A stretch of DNA of 64,000 nucleotides from Nostoc commune NIES-4072 (GCF_003113895.1 NZ_BDUD01000001.1:3872037-3936036), one strand, 5' to 3'. Shown: positions 44,692 through 55,000, numbered from the stretch's first letter. The notes: a model not told the origin generated them from the letters alone. Program-made: numbers and translations.

Positions 44692-46011
44692 CTAAAATTT
44701 GACCCGCAACTGCCCTGTTAAAGAATTACCACCGTAGGCGCTTCCCCCTGTATCTTGATTTCGGACATTGCTAAAGCTATAGCCAAGGTCTGTCTCTATA
44801 TTTGGTGAAAGCTTTACTGTACAGCGCGTTTGATAGGTATAGGCGTTGTCAAATTCTCCTTGGAGTCGCTGCTGTCCTAAGTTGGCAGCGAGGCGACAGC
44901 GTAAGAAATTAGAAATATCTCCTTCCCAAGCCACCTCAGCGTTGTAAACTAGGAAATCTAGTGGAGAAAAATAGCCACTTGTGCGTTCTAAATTGCGATT
45001 AAAACTCCAATTAAATAAGTTAGCTGCTAGAGAAAACTGTCCAAACTTGCGCTCTAACCTACTAAAAGATTGCACCTCAGCATTACCATCGTTGTAACTG
45101 CCCAAACGTAATGATGAAAACAAGCTAGTGTTTCGATCAATCTGCCAGTATAAATCAGGCCCAAATCGCCAAGCAGTAATTTGATTGTCTAAAGTTCGCG
45201 CATTAGATTTATAAGGCCCTTGTTCTAAATTACCTGATAGCATTACTGCCGATAGCAACTGACCGGATGACGAAACTCGCGGCCGTGAAATGGGAACTTC
45301 CACCTTAGCATTGAGATTGATAGCTGTAGGTAAACGATTGAACACATCAACTCCGGCTGCTGTTTGCAGAGTCACTTGCCCAATTTTTCCCTGCCATCCA
45401 ACTTGCAAGGGAAAATTAGTAACTGATTCAACACCGCGTTGTTCAAAGAAGTTAAAACCTGTCTTGATAAATATTTTATTGCCATTATTCAATCGAAACT
45501 GAATCTTTGGTTCAAAGAATAAGTTGGTTTGACCAAAATTGTCTGTGTCATAGCGATAGTCCGTATAAATACTTTCCAAAACTGCATCTGGCTTTCTTGG
45601 TTCGGTGGAAGTTGTTGGTGGGCTAGAATTCTGCGGTGGTTCGGGTAGCGCTGGCGGTAATGGGCTAGAATTCTGCGGTGGCTTAGGTAGCACTGGCGGT
45701 AATTGCAAATCAGGATTGAAGTTTTCGGGGGCCGCCATCAAAATAGGTGGCTTTAATCGATAGGGAGGCATTTTAAGCGTACTTTCCTCTTGCCTTCTGA
45801 ATTTGGTGAGTCGCTCTGTCAATTCTGAAGGTGATTTCCAAGTCTGATGTGCTTGGGCAGCTTGTAACTTAGCTTCTGATAATGTCCAAATACCTACGCT
45901 ACAGATTATTCCCAATTCAATTTGTAGGCATCCTAAAATCAACTCAGTGTACAAACTATATCGAGAAACAAAGAAATAACGTCTAAAATTATCTGCCATA
46001 GGTCGATACAT
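44692..46011 (-). CDS. Putative outer-membrane beta-barrel protein
   Basis: 439 residues from ATG 46011; the frame also has an ATG at 46158 (488 residues) and another at 45999. A hydrophobic stretch (ELILGCLQIELGIICSVGIW, about 30-50 from 46011) looks like an export signal, which argues for one of the later starts. Then come a Pro-rich linker (PPVLPKPPQNSSPLPPALPE) and a C-terminal region of alternating polar/hydrophobic strands (LFFEPKIQFRLNNGNKIFIK, VGWQGKIGQVTLQTAAGVDV) ending in RVKF with the C-terminal Phe typical of outer-membrane barrels. The motif AAPENFNPDLQLP before the linker is nearly the same as AAPNNFNPDVQTP in the DUF3131 protein at 26765, so it may belong to the same polysaccharide pathway, perhaps as the export channel (inference). 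Confidence 0.7.
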   Translation of the reverse strand: MYRPMADNFRRYFFVSRYSLYTELILGCLQIELGIICSVGIWTLSEAKLQAAQAHQTWKSPSELTERLTKFRRQEESTLKMPPYRLKPPILMAAPENFNPDLQLPPVLPKPPQNSSPLPPALPEPPQNSSPPTTSTEPRKPDAVLESIYTDYRYDTDNFGQTNLFFEPKIQFRLNNGNKIFIKTGFNFFEQRGVESVTNFPLQVGWQGKIGQVTLQTAAGVDVFNRLPTAINLNAKVEVPISRPRVSSSGQLLSAVMLSGNLEQGPYKSNARTLDNQITAWRFGPDLYWQIDRNTSLFSSLRLGSYNDGNAEVQSFSRLERKFGQFSLAANLFNWSFNRNLERTSGYFSPLDFLVYNAEVAWEGDISNFLRCRLAANLGQQRLQGEFDNAYTYQTRCTVKLSPNIETDLGYSFSNVRNQDTGGSAYGGNSLTGQLRVKF

Positions 46012-46207
46012 AGTTGTAAATGATAAAACTTGCTGCCAAAGAGTTTTATGGTCGCAAGCTGATGTATTTGGCTTGGAATTATGATGCCCACAAAATATGC
46101 TTGTTAAGACATGACAAAGAAAAAAGCCTTTACTGAAGGCAACAATAAACGGGGACATCCCAAATGTCTAAAATATAATTTGTCATTGGTTCGCCCTTGG
46201 TGTTCGC

Positions 46208-46270
46208 GCAGGGTATGTAACGTAGTGAAGCAAAGCAATCGCAATATCCGTATGGCGATTGCTACCCTGC
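46208..46270. repeat. Compound inverted repeat
   Basis: GCAGGGTA (46208-46215) pairs with TACCCTGC (46263-46270), enclosing GCAATCGC (46235-46242) and GCGATTGC (46255-46262). This double stem is typical of Nostoc palindromic repeats. Confidence 0.55.
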
Positions 46271-46344
46271 GGGTTCTCCAAAAGAATACATTCCGTTTCT
46301 GTTACCAGACCTAGCGCGTTAATCGAAGCTATGCCAAAGGCGTT

Positions 46345-46459
46345 GCAATACTTGTCGGGTTTTGGGGAAAAGGGAAAGGCGAAAGGGGAAAGAAAAAACC
46401 TTTAACCTTTACCCCAAACCAAATTCCGAATTAAAAATCCTTAACCGAGCAGTATTGAA
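46345..46459. repeat. Dispersed purine-rich repeat, copy 2
   Basis: The left part (46345-46401) matches 19411-19461. The ends AATACTTGTCGG (46347-46358) and CCGAGCAGTATT (46448-46459) are inverted repeats at 10 of 12 positions, so this copy may be the full MITE-like element and the one at 19.4 kb a truncated one. Confidence 0.55.
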
Positions 46460-46685
46460 AGGCGTTGCCTCTCGTAGAGAAAGCTTTATTGGGAACGCTA
46501 GAGGCAAACGCAATGACTGGGTGTATCCCAGTTTTATTATTCGATGAAATAATAAAATTTAATATGTCATTGCCTTCGCGTAGCAAGATCCCCAAAGGAG
46601 TACACTATAATATAAAACAATCTTTTTTCAGATAATTTATGCTTTTATTTCTGAATAATTACCATTAGCGATCGCTACATTTATA

Positions 46686-48050
46686 ATGTTGCACCGAAAG
46701 CCAATAAACAAGTTACAAAAATTTATCCAAAAACAGAGTTATTTACATATAGGGATTTTCCTAGCAACTCTGTTAAGCATCATATTGTTCAGTTGGGTAG
46801 CACTCTCACAGCAACCAGTTACCCTAAATCTGTTAATGACTGCCCCTGATGCCGAACCTTGGAGACAGGGTTTGATTAAAGACTTCGAGGCTGAGAACCC
46901 AGGTATTCGCATTAACCTAGTTGAAGGGCCGAATGCCACAAATTTGCTCGAAGACCTCTATACTTCATCTTTTATCTTAGGTGAATCCCCTTATGACCTG
47001 ATCAATATGGATGTGATCTGGACATCCAAGTTTGCTGCTGCTGGATGGTTGTTACCGCTAGACGATCGCATTTCTAAACAGGATCTGGGAGCATTTTCAT
47101 CCCAAGATGTAGAAGGGGGACGTTACCAAGACAAGCTGTACCGCATTCCAGTACGTTCCGACGTGGGAATGCTCTACTACCGGGAAGACTTAATCAAACA
47201 AGCAGGATTGCAACCGCCAGAAACATTTGATGATTTGATCCGAATTTCTCAAGTGTTGCAGAAGAAAAACCAAGTGAAGTGGGGCTATGTTTGGCAGGGT
47301 CGGCAATATGAAGGACTTGTGGCGATGTTTGCAGAAGTTCTCGATGGCTTTGGTGGCTTCTGGGTTAATCCCGATACCCTCGAAGTTGGACTAGATCGAC
47401 CAGAAACATTAAGAGCCATTGAGTTTCTGCGTAGTACCGTAAGGGTTGGCATTTCTCCTCCTGGAGTGACGACCTACCAGGAAGAAGATACCCGGCGCTT
47501 GTTTCAAAGTGGTCAAGTAGCGTTTTTACGCAGTTGGCCTTATGCGTGGCCTTTAGCCCAGGCAGAAAATTCGCCAATCCGAGGCAAAATAGCGATTAAA
47601 CCGATGGTTCATGCTCCTGGGCAAACGGGAGCAGCTTGTCTTGGGGGCTGGGGTTTAGGGATTTCTAAAACCTCTAAACATCCCGAAGAGGCTTGGAAAG
47701 CAATTCAGTATTTTACCAGTAGAGAAGCACAGCGCCGATTTATTTTCAGCGCAGGCTATGTGCCAAGTCGCCGGGATTTGTTTACAGACCCAGAGATTGT
47801 TGCTAAATACCCGCACTATCCGCAATTATTGGAGGTCGTGGACAATGCAGTTTTACGTCCGCCGATCGCTCAATATGCTCAAACATCAGATATTTTGCAG
47901 CGTTATCTAAGCGCCGCGTTATCTGGTCGGATGAATTCGGAACGAGCAATGCAAGCTGCGGCGGCTGAAACGCGTCGATTGCTGGGGGCTGGGGGGCAGG
48001 GAGCAGGGGGCAGGGGGCAGGGGAGACAAGGGGACAAGGGGACAAGGTAA
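46686..48050 (+). CDS. ABC transporter sugar-binding protein (CUT1 family)
   Basis: 454-residue solute-binding lipid/membrane-anchored protein for a carbohydrate importer. The N-terminal anchor is at about 20-40 (HIGIFLATLLSIILFSWVA). Family markers are LLMTAPDAEPWRQGLIKDFEAENPG, DLINMDVIWTSKFAAAGWLLPLDD, RIPVRSDVGMLYYREDLI and GWGLGISKTSKHPEEAWKAI. The final 25 residues (GAGGQGAGGRGQGRQGDKGTR) are encoded by the G-rich intergenic repeat at 47990-48047, so the ancestral stop was probably lost and reading runs into the repeat. The permeases and ATPase follow on the same strand. The substrate could be a maltose-, trehalose- or glucosylglycerol-like sugar, but nothing here decides. Confidence 0.9.
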   Translation: MLHRKPINKLQKFIQKQSYLHIGIFLATLLSIILFSWVALSQQPVTLNLLMTAPDAEPWRQGLIKDFEAENPGIRINLVEGPNATNLLEDLYTSSFILGESPYDLINMDVIWTSKFAAAGWLLPLDDRISKQDLGAFSSQDVEGGRYQDKLYRIPVRSDVGMLYYREDLIKQAGLQPPETFDDLIRISQVLQKKNQVKWGYVWQGRQYEGLVAMFAEVLDGFGGFWVNPDTLEVGLDRPETLRAIEFLRSTVRVGISPPGVTTYQEEDTRRLFQSGQVAFLRSWPYAWPLAQAENSPIRGKIAIKPMVHAPGQTGAACLGGWGLGISKTSKHPEEAWKAIQYFTSREAQRRFIFSAGYVPSRRDLFTDPEIVAKYPHYPQLLEVVDNAVLRPPIAQYAQTSDILQRYLSAALSGRMNSERAMQAAAAETRRLLGAGGQGAGGRGQGRQGDKGTR

Positions 48051-48075
48051 ATTTTTATGCTTGTTTACGAGTATT

Positions 48076-48327
48076 AAAGACTCATTAATGGAGTTCAAAG
48101 GCTCATTAATCCACCTCAAAGGCTCATTAATGGAGTTCAAAGACTCATTAATCCACCTCAAAGGCTCATTAATGGAGTTCAAAGACTCATTAATCCACCT
48201 CAAAGGCTCATTAATCCACCTCAAAGGCTCATTAATGGAGTTCAAAGGCTCATTAATCCACCTCAAAGGCTCATTAATCCATCTCAAAGACTCATTAATG
48301 GAGTTCAAAGGCTCATTAACAGGGTTC
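48076..48327. repeat. 21-bp minisatellite, 12 units
   Basis: Twelve tandem 21-base units share AAAG-R-CTCATTAAT and differ by a 7-base end that is GGAGTTC or CCACCTC, mixed in order; the last unit is degenerate. The period is a multiple of three, so frames on both strands stay open. It lies between the binding protein and the first permease of one transporter. Confidence 0.95.
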
Positions 48328-48361
48328 AAAATCCCCAATGCCCAATTCTCAATGCCTTATG

Positions 48362-48400
48362 ACAAATGACAAATGACAAATGACGAATGACAAATGACAA
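48362..48400. repeat. Heptamer repeat (ACAAATG type) overlapping a permease start
   Basis: Tandem ACAAATG units, one with a G substitution (ACGAATG), end exactly with the ATG of the permease gene. A related array occurs at 50299-50341 before the ATPase gene. Confidence 0.85.
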
Positions 48401-49305
48401 ATTTAAATACACTCAGAAGTCGAGAACAACAGACAGCATGGATATTACTAACACCCGCATTGCTGCTGCTGTTGTTTGTATTTGCCTACCCAATTTTACG
48501 AGCATTTTGGTTAAGCGTATTTACTAGAAATTTGGGAACAGAGCTACAACCTGTATTCTCTGGTTTGGAAAATTATGTGCGGATGGCGGGGGATGGTCGT
48601 TTTTGGCAGAGTTTGTGGGCGACAACGGTATTCACAACAGCATCAGTAATCTCAGAACTACTGCTAGGACTGGGGGTTGCGCTAGTTCTGAACCAGGCGT
48701 TTTTTGGACGGGGCATAGTGCGTACGATCGCCATTATCCCTTGGGCTTTGCCTACTTCTCTGATTGGTCTGGCGTGGGCTTGGATTTTTAACGATCAGTT
48801 TGGGGTTGTGAACGATATTCTGCGGCGGTTGGGGCTGATTGGGACTGGGATTAACTGGTTAGGAGATCCGGTGCTGGCAATGATAGCAGTGGTTTTTGCA
48901 GATGTTTGGAAAACTACGCCCTTTATCAGCATTCTGTTGTTAGCTGGGTTGCAATCGATATCACAAGACCTCTATGAAGCTTACTCGGTTGATGGGGCAA
49001 CTGCTTGGCAAAGCTTCCGCAATATTACCCTGCCACTGCTGCTGCCACAAATCTTAATTGCAGTGCTATTTCGGTTTGCTCAAGCTTTTGGGATTTTCGA
49101 CTTGATTGCTGTGATGACTGGGGGTGGCCCTGGTGGCGCTACGGAAGTGGTGTCATTGTATATTTATTCTACGGTGATGCGCTACTTGGATTTTGGTTAT
49201 GGAGCAGCCCTGGTAGTAGTGACATTTTTAATATTAATTGCTGCGGTGGCGATCGCTAGTTTCTTGCTTAACAGATACCGTGCCAAAACATCAGGAGCCA
49301 TTTAA
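48394..49305 (+). CDS. ABC transporter permease, MalF/UgpA type
   Basis: 303-residue inner-membrane permease with about six helices (WILLTPALLLLLFVFAYPIL at the start). The EAA-type loop (DLYEAYSVDGATAWQSFRNITLPLL) that docks the ATPase is present near 215-240. The ATG is embedded in tandem ACAAATG repeats, with no Shine-Dalgarno in front; translation may rely on coupling or another signal. The gene is followed 3 bp later by its partner permease. It completes an importer with the binding protein upstream. Confidence 0.93.
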   Translation: MTNLNTLRSREQQTAWILLTPALLLLLFVFAYPILRAFWLSVFTRNLGTELQPVFSGLENYVRMAGDGRFWQSLWATTVFTTASVISELLLGLGVALVLNQAFFGRGIVRTIAIIPWALPTSLIGLAWAWIFNDQFGVVNDILRRLGLIGTGINWLGDPVLAMIAVVFADVWKTTPFISILLLAGLQSISQDLYEAYSVDGATAWQSFRNITLPLLLPQILIAVLFRFAQAFGIFDLIAVMTGGGPGGATEVVSLYIYSTVMRYLDFGYGAALVVVTFLILIAAVAIASFLLNRYRAKTSGAI

Positions 49306-49308
49306 CCC

Positions 49309-50193
49309 ATGAGTGTAACTCCCCAAGCAGTTCCAACGACTCCAAAACCAAAAGGGGAAAGCAAGTTTTCTCTGAAAAAAATCTTGCTGCCCATAATAGT
49401 TGTATTAGTAGTGCTATTCAGCTTATCCCCAGCTTTATGGCAATTACTGACCTCGTTTAAAGTAAATGAGGATATTGCCGCCGTTCCTACTGTTTATTTT
49501 CCCACACGATTTACTTTCAATCACTACATTGAGTTATTCACTCGTCGCCCATTTTGGCGCTACATCTTCAACAGTGCCTTTGTATCGATTACTTCCACAG
49601 CTGTATCTTTAGCGATCGGCGCACCTGCGGCTTATGCACTGGCACGGTTACGCCCTTGGGGTGAACGAGCTATCCTCGCCAGCGTTCTAATTGTTACCTT
49701 ATTTCCTGGAATTCTATTGTTCTTAGGACTGTTAGAAATTATCCAAGCGCTGAGATTGGGTAACAATTATCTGGCGCTGATTATACCCTACACTGCCATC
49801 AATTTGCCGCTAACAATTTTAGTACTGAGAAGCTTTTTTCAACAATTGCCAAAAGATTTGGAAGATTCTGCTAGGGTCGATGGCTACAACACCTTTCAGT
49901 TACTATGGCAAATTGTACTGCCGATGACCCTTCCCGCCTTGGTGACTACTGGAATCCTCACCTTTATTTTTGCTTGGAACGAGTTTATTTTCGCTCTCAC
50001 ATTTATGACCCGTGAAGAGTTGAAGACAATTCCCGTTGCTGCTGCTCAGTTGGGTGGTGCGACAATATATGAAATTCCTTATGGGCCGATCGCTGCTGCA
50101 ACTGTTGTGGGAACGTTACCTCTGATTTTACTAGTTTTGTTTTTCCAGCGCCGGATTGTCCAAGGTCTTACTGCTGGTGCTGTCAAAGGATAA
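49309..50193 (+). CDS. ABC transporter permease, MalG/UgpE type
   Basis: 294-residue inner-membrane permease. A Lys-rich cytoplasmic start precedes the first helix (KILLPIIVVLVVLFSLSPAL). The coupling motif is DLEDSARVDGYNTFQLLWQIVLPM. The spacing of 3 bp from the preceding permease suggests co-translation. Its C-terminal end (GAVKG) is normal for the family. Confidence 0.94.
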   Translation: MSVTPQAVPTTPKPKGESKFSLKKILLPIIVVLVVLFSLSPALWQLLTSFKVNEDIAAVPTVYFPTRFTFNHYIELFTRRPFWRYIFNSAFVSITSTAVSLAIGAPAAYALARLRPWGERAILASVLIVTLFPGILLFLGLLEIIQALRLGNNYLALIIPYTAINLPLTILVLRSFFQQLPKDLEDSARVDGYNTFQLLWQIVLPMTLPALVTTGILTFIFAWNEFIFALTFMTREELKTIPVAAAQLGGATIYEIPYGPIAAATVVGTLPLILLVLFFQRRIVQGLTAGAVKG

Positions 50194-50338
50194 GGGGAAG
50201 CAGGGGAGCAGGGGAAGCAGGGGAGCAGGGGAAGCAGGGGAGCAGGGGAGCAGGGGAAGCAGGGGAGCAGGGGAGCAGAGGGGAGAATAATAATTTCTGA
50301 CAAATGACAAATGACCAATGACAAATGACAAATGACAA
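50194..50338. repeat. AGCAGGGG tandem array and ACAAATG heptamers
   Basis: From about 50194 to 50282 short G-rich units (GGGAAGCA and GGGAGCA) alternate. From about 50299 ACAAATG heptamers run into the start codon of the ATPase gene at 50339. The same two repeat types flank the binding-protein/permease boundary near 48.0 and 48.4 kb. Confidence 0.85.
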
Positions 50339-51430
50339 ATGGCTAAACTCGAACTCACAAACTTAAACAAAACCTATAATCCTAAAGTTGTCCCTGTTAA
50401 AGACATTAGTTTGACTGTAGATAACCATGAATTTCTCACTTTACTTGGCCCTTCTGGCTGTGGCAAATCTACCGTCCTACGCATGATTGCGGGTCTTGAA
50501 GAACCGACTCGTGGTCAAATTAAGATTGGGGAGGTGGATGTCACTTATAAGCGAGCAGCCGATCGCAACATTGCAATGGTATTTCAAAGCTATGCACTCT
50601 ATCCCCACATGACGGTGTACGAAAACCTCGCTTCTGGACTCAAGCTGAAAAAAGTACCACCTACAGAAATTAAACAGCGAGTCGCAGAAGTGGCAGAAGT
50701 TTTAGGATTAGCAGAGTTAATGAACCGCAAGCCTGGCCAAATGTCTGGAGGTCAACGCCAGAGGGTTGCTGTCGGTCGTGCTTTGGTGCGTAATGCTGAT
50801 GTGTACCTGCTAGATGAACCTTTAAGTAACCTGGATGCACTACTGCGCGAAAGAGTCCGAGCCGATATCAAGCAAATTTTTGCAGCACAAAAAGTGCCAG
50901 TTGTCTACGTTACCCACGACCAAACCGAAGCGATGACACTCTCTACAAAAGTTGCATTGCTCAACGATGGCTATGTTCAGCAACTTGATCCACCTGACCG
51001 CATCTATAACCATCCCGCTAATCTATTTGTGGCTGGATTTGTTGGTAGTCCACAAATGAATTTGCTGACTTTACCTTGTAGGGGACAATATGCGATCGCA
51101 GGTAACTTCCAAATACTTCTCCCCGATATCCCAACAGTACCACCGCAGATTGTTTTGGGAATCCGCCCAGAAGATGTTCGCATTGCTCAACCAGGTGATA
51201 CCCAGACTATCCAAGGGAAAGTGTTTTTAGTGGAAAACTTGGGTATGCACTATTTGGTTAGTGTCAAGATTGAAGATTCACAAACCGGAGCGATTACGGT
51301 ACGGGCTTTGTTGCCAACAGACCAAAATTGGAGTGGCGAAGATATTACACTAGCATTGCCCCCTGAGGATATTCACTGGTTTGATGTTCAATCTGGCCAT
51401 GCTCTTGTTAAAAGACAAATGTTGTATTGA
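50339..51430 (+). CDS. ABC transporter ATP-binding protein, MalK/UgpC type
   Basis: 363-residue ATPase of the CUT1 importer. Walker A GPSGCGKST (about 38-46), Q-loop MVFQSYALYPHMTVYENLA, signature MSGGQRQRVAVGRALV, Walker B VYLLDEPLSNLDA and the switch His in YVTHDQTEA. The C-terminal regulatory (TOBE/MalK-type) part is seen in VLGIRPEDVRI and NLGMHYLVSVKIE. Such proteins serve as the engine of the two permeases upstream. The start ATG lies in tandem heptamers. The gene ends this cluster. Confidence 0.95.
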   Translation: MAKLELTNLNKTYNPKVVPVKDISLTVDNHEFLTLLGPSGCGKSTVLRMIAGLEEPTRGQIKIGEVDVTYKRAADRNIAMVFQSYALYPHMTVYENLASGLKLKKVPPTEIKQRVAEVAEVLGLAELMNRKPGQMSGGQRQRVAVGRALVRNADVYLLDEPLSNLDALLRERVRADIKQIFAAQKVPVVYVTHDQTEAMTLSTKVALLNDGYVQQLDPPDRIYNHPANLFVAGFVGSPQMNLLTLPCRGQYAIAGNFQILLPDIPTVPPQIVLGIRPEDVRIAQPGDTQTIQGKVFLVENLGMHYLVSVKIEDSQTGAITVRALLPTDQNWSGEDITLALPPEDIHWFDVQSGHALVKRQMLY

Positions 51431-51553
51431 AGTCTGTCATTGACTAAATAACTAAATTTACATGGTTGCGATCGTCTTATAATTTTTAGTTGCATACTTA
51501 TAAATTTTTTCACACACTAACTCCGAAACTAAAGTATTTTCAAAAAACTAAGT

Positions 51554-51856
51554 TTGATCTGCGACGCCGATAGCTTCAAACTCCGGGATTTGCATGGTAA
51601 TCTACTCAGAACTCTGATAGGACATGAGGCTGGGGTTAAAACTATAGCTTTTAGCCCCGATGGCTACACTCTCGCGTCTGGTAGCGCAGACAATAAGGTT
51701 ATCCTATGGGATATCAACCATTTAAATATGGATGAGCTTTTAGATAGCTTGATGGTAAGTGCTTGCAATTCGGCTAAAGATTATCTTCTTAATAGCCAAC
51801 AGGTAGAAGAGAGCGATCGCCATCTGTGCGATAGTATTACTAAAGAAACCCAATGA
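51554..51856 (+). pseudogene. Remnant of a WD40-repeat protein C-terminus
   Basis: A 100-codon frame holds one WD40 repeat ([37 protein letters not shown]) and the tail [36 protein letters not shown]. This tail is the same kind as that ending the WD40-STAND protein at 3544 (LDDLLVHGCGWVGDYLKHNP, LEERDRLLCNGI). The frame starts at TTG after an in-frame TAA, with no ATG and no ribosome binding site. I read it as the last blade and tail of a larger gene whose 5' part is lost, although a short expressed protein cannot be excluded. Confidence 0.65.
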
Positions 51857-52032
51857 AGTACGGCTAACAATTGGGGAATAAAACAATTTTTCATCCAGAG
51901 ACTGCTTACTCAAACCTTAACAGCCCTAAACAGCATGGTTCAGCTATATCTTATTGTTAAGTAATAGACATCGATTAACTTGATACGTGCTTAACTAAAC
52001 ATTAGTGTTGGTAATACCTGTGGAGGCTTGTA
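51857..52032. other. Leader before the exoprotein gene
   Basis: About 175 bases of AT-rich sequence that should hold the promoter of the exoprotein gene. Together with the region 51431-51553 it contains nothing else beyond the WD40 remnant. Confidence 0.4.
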
Positions 52033-55000
52033 ATGTCTGCTAGTTGGCATTTAGGTTATTGGGGTAGAGTGCTGGGTATTGCGATGAGTGTCAGCGCTTT
52101 GTCTGGAAAATGTGCGATCGCTCAAATAACCCCGGATACCACTCTACCGATTAATTCCAACGTATCATCAGACGGTAACACCTTCAACATCACTGGTGGC
52201 ACACAAGCAGGGACTAACTTATTCCACAGCTTTAAGGAATTCTCTGTCCCTGCTGGGAATACTGCTTTCTTCAACAACGGTACTGACATTCAGAACATTA
52301 TTAGCAGAGTAACAGGTAGTTCAAGGTCTAACATTGAAGGGTTAATACAAGCTAATGGTATAGCTAACCTGTTTCTGATCAATCCCAACGGGATTATTTT
52401 TGGACGCAACGCTTCACTGGATATAGGTGGTTCTTTTGTAGCAACTACAGCTAATGCAATTAGGTTTGACAATCAAGGTTTTTTTAGTGCTTCTACTCCG
52501 AATAATCCTGAACTACTCGTAGTCAATCCTTCGGCTCTTTTATTCAATCAAATTGCTGCTGCGCCAATTCAAAACAACTCAGCTTTAAGTGTTAATAATA
52601 ATCGTAGTTTGCTGGCAGTTGGAGGCGATGTCAACGTGGATGGTGGCTCATTCAATGCTTCTGGTGGACGAGTGGAGTTAGGAGGTTTAGCCGGAGAAGG
52701 GACAGTTGTTCTTAATACCAATAGCGACAATTTTAGGTTAAAATTTCCAGAGAATATAGCACGAGCAAATGTGTCGCTTACCAATGGCGCTGAAATTAAT
52801 GTTGCTTCTAGTGGTGGCGGTAGTATTGCCATCAATGCCCAGAATATAGACGTTTTAGGAAATAGTAGCCTACGTGCGGGTATTAGCCCACTTGCAGGAG
52901 CCGATGACGCCCAAGCTGGAGATGTCACCCTCAGCGCCAAAGGAACACTGAGAATCGAAAATAGTTCTATCTACAACGCCGTTTTTGGTTCTGGAAATGG
53001 TGGTTCTTTACTTGTGGATACAGGTAAATTAATTATTCAAGATGGAGTACTAGCAACTGCTACTATTTCTAGTGGGAAAGCTGGGGATCTTGTTGTAAAA
53101 GCCTCTGACTCAATAGAACTAACTGGCAGTTCCTCATCAAACGGTACAATTGACATTGACTTAGATGTTCCTTTTAATTTTTTAGGCTTTTTTACTGTAA
53201 ATATTCCTGTTTCTGTTCCTGTTCCTATTGGCTTGTTTTCCGCTTCCCTTGATGCCCAGAATCTTCCTAATGTTTCTCCTTTTATAACTCCTTTACTACC
53301 TATTGCAGGTGGAAATGCCGGAAACCTGACCATTGAAACTGGGCGATTACTTGTCTCTAATGGGGCAGGGGTATCAGTTGGTAGTAATACCACAGGAAGT
53401 ACTGGAAATTTGACTGTGAAAGCAAATGACATAGAACTCAATAATAGCTGGATGTACAATGTCGTTTTTGGTTCCGGAAATGGTGGAGACTTGCTCGTGG
53501 ATACAGGGAAGTTGATTGTTGAAGATGGAGTAATAGGGACTGCGACTTTTTCTGGTGGTGATGCTGGGGATTTGATTGTGAACGCTTCTGACTCAGTAGA
53601 ATTAACTGGCAATCCCTCATCAAATGCCACGGTTGCTATTAATATTCCTGGAAATATCTCCGGCTCTTCTGATAATTTTCTTGTTCCTATTGGGTTATTT
53701 TCCGCTTCCCTTTATCCCAGTAATATTACCCAGGTTCCTAGTTTTTCTCTTGGAGATGGAAATGCTGGAAATTTAACTATTAATACTGGGCGCTTAACTG
53801 TCTCGAATGGGGCAGTTGTATCGGCAGCTACAGCAACCAGAGGAAAGGGAGGAGATTTAACCGTGAAGGCAGATTTGGTAGAACTCATTGGTACTTCAGC
53901 AAATGATTCTCCATTATCTCTGTTCAGTATCACCAAGAAGCTTCCTAGTGCATTGCGTAATGATACTGACGGTCGGGGATCTGGGGGCAACTTAACTATT
54001 GATACTAGACGCTTAATTGTCCGGGATGGTGCATGGGTGATAACTGGTACTGGTAACAAGAAACCAGGAGGGGAATTAGCTGTAACAGGAGGCGAATTGC
54101 TGATTAACGCCACTGATTCAGTAGAACTTAGTGGCACCTCATTAGATAATATTCCTAGCGTTTTGGCTTCTGGAACACAGGGGCCTGGAAATGCAAGCAA
54201 ATTGGTTATTAATACTAAGAAGCTGATGGTCAGCAATGGAGGAATTATCTCGGCTGGTACTTCTAGCTCTGGACGGGGAGGCGACTTGCTCATTAACGCC
54301 ACTGATTCAGTAGAACTTGTTGGCACTTCAAAACAAGGGTTATCCGCCTCTCAAATACAAGATTTTATTGGATTTGGTGGAACTTTCGTTTCTGACTTAG
54401 TAGAAAATCGTCCATTTCCGAGCGGTGTAATTTCTGGGACTGCAAGTACAGGAGATGCTGGAAACTTGACTATTGACACTGGACGGTTATTAATTCAGGG
54501 TGGAGCGCAAGCATCGGTTTCTACAATTAATGGCGGAAATGCGGGTGAGTTAAATGTTCGCGCCTCTTCTATAGAACTGAGTGGAACTTCGCTAGAAAGC
54601 CCTAAACCCAGCGACATTGAAGGTCGAAGCCTGTTGACAACTGCTGTCGGTGAAGGCTCAACTGGAAAGGGTGGCGATATAACAGTTAACACTAACTCTG
54701 TAACTATCACTGATGGTGCTGCACTAACAGCCAGTACATCTGGGCAGGGAGATGCAGGTGATATTGCTCTTAGCGCTAATACCTTAAGTGTTTTGAATAA
54801 TGGGCAACTGCGTACATCTACCTTTGGTAGTGGACAAGCAGGTGACATCACACTAAATATTCCAGAAATACAGTTATCTGGTTCCACTAGTGGTGTTTTT
54901 GCTCAGACAAGCAGCACTGGCGCAGCTGGAAAACTGACGCTTCAACCTTTGAACGCACAAACCTTAAGGGTTAATTTCTCTGATCAAGCGCAGATATCAG

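Larger units (their letters stand above)
46012..46685. other. Repeat-dense intergenic region before the ABC transporter
   Basis: This stretch holds a two-part inverted repeat (46208-46270), a purine-rich repeat with inverted ends (46345-46459), and a third imperfect palindrome (about 46462-46513) whose arms read GCGTTGCCTCT and AGAGGCAAACGC. It also includes the 5' alternative of the outer-membrane gene. No other gene is supported. Confidence 0.5.

Noticed and set aside
48076..48327. Possible CRISPR array
   Set aside because: Units are contiguous with no spacers and differ only by a 7-base end, so this is a tandem minisatellite.
47919..48369. Opposed 102- and 139-codon frames made of heptad-like peptides
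   Set aside because: Both are products of the 21-bp minisatellite, whose period keeps all frames open; the forward frame starts on TTG and the reverse crosses the binding-protein gene.
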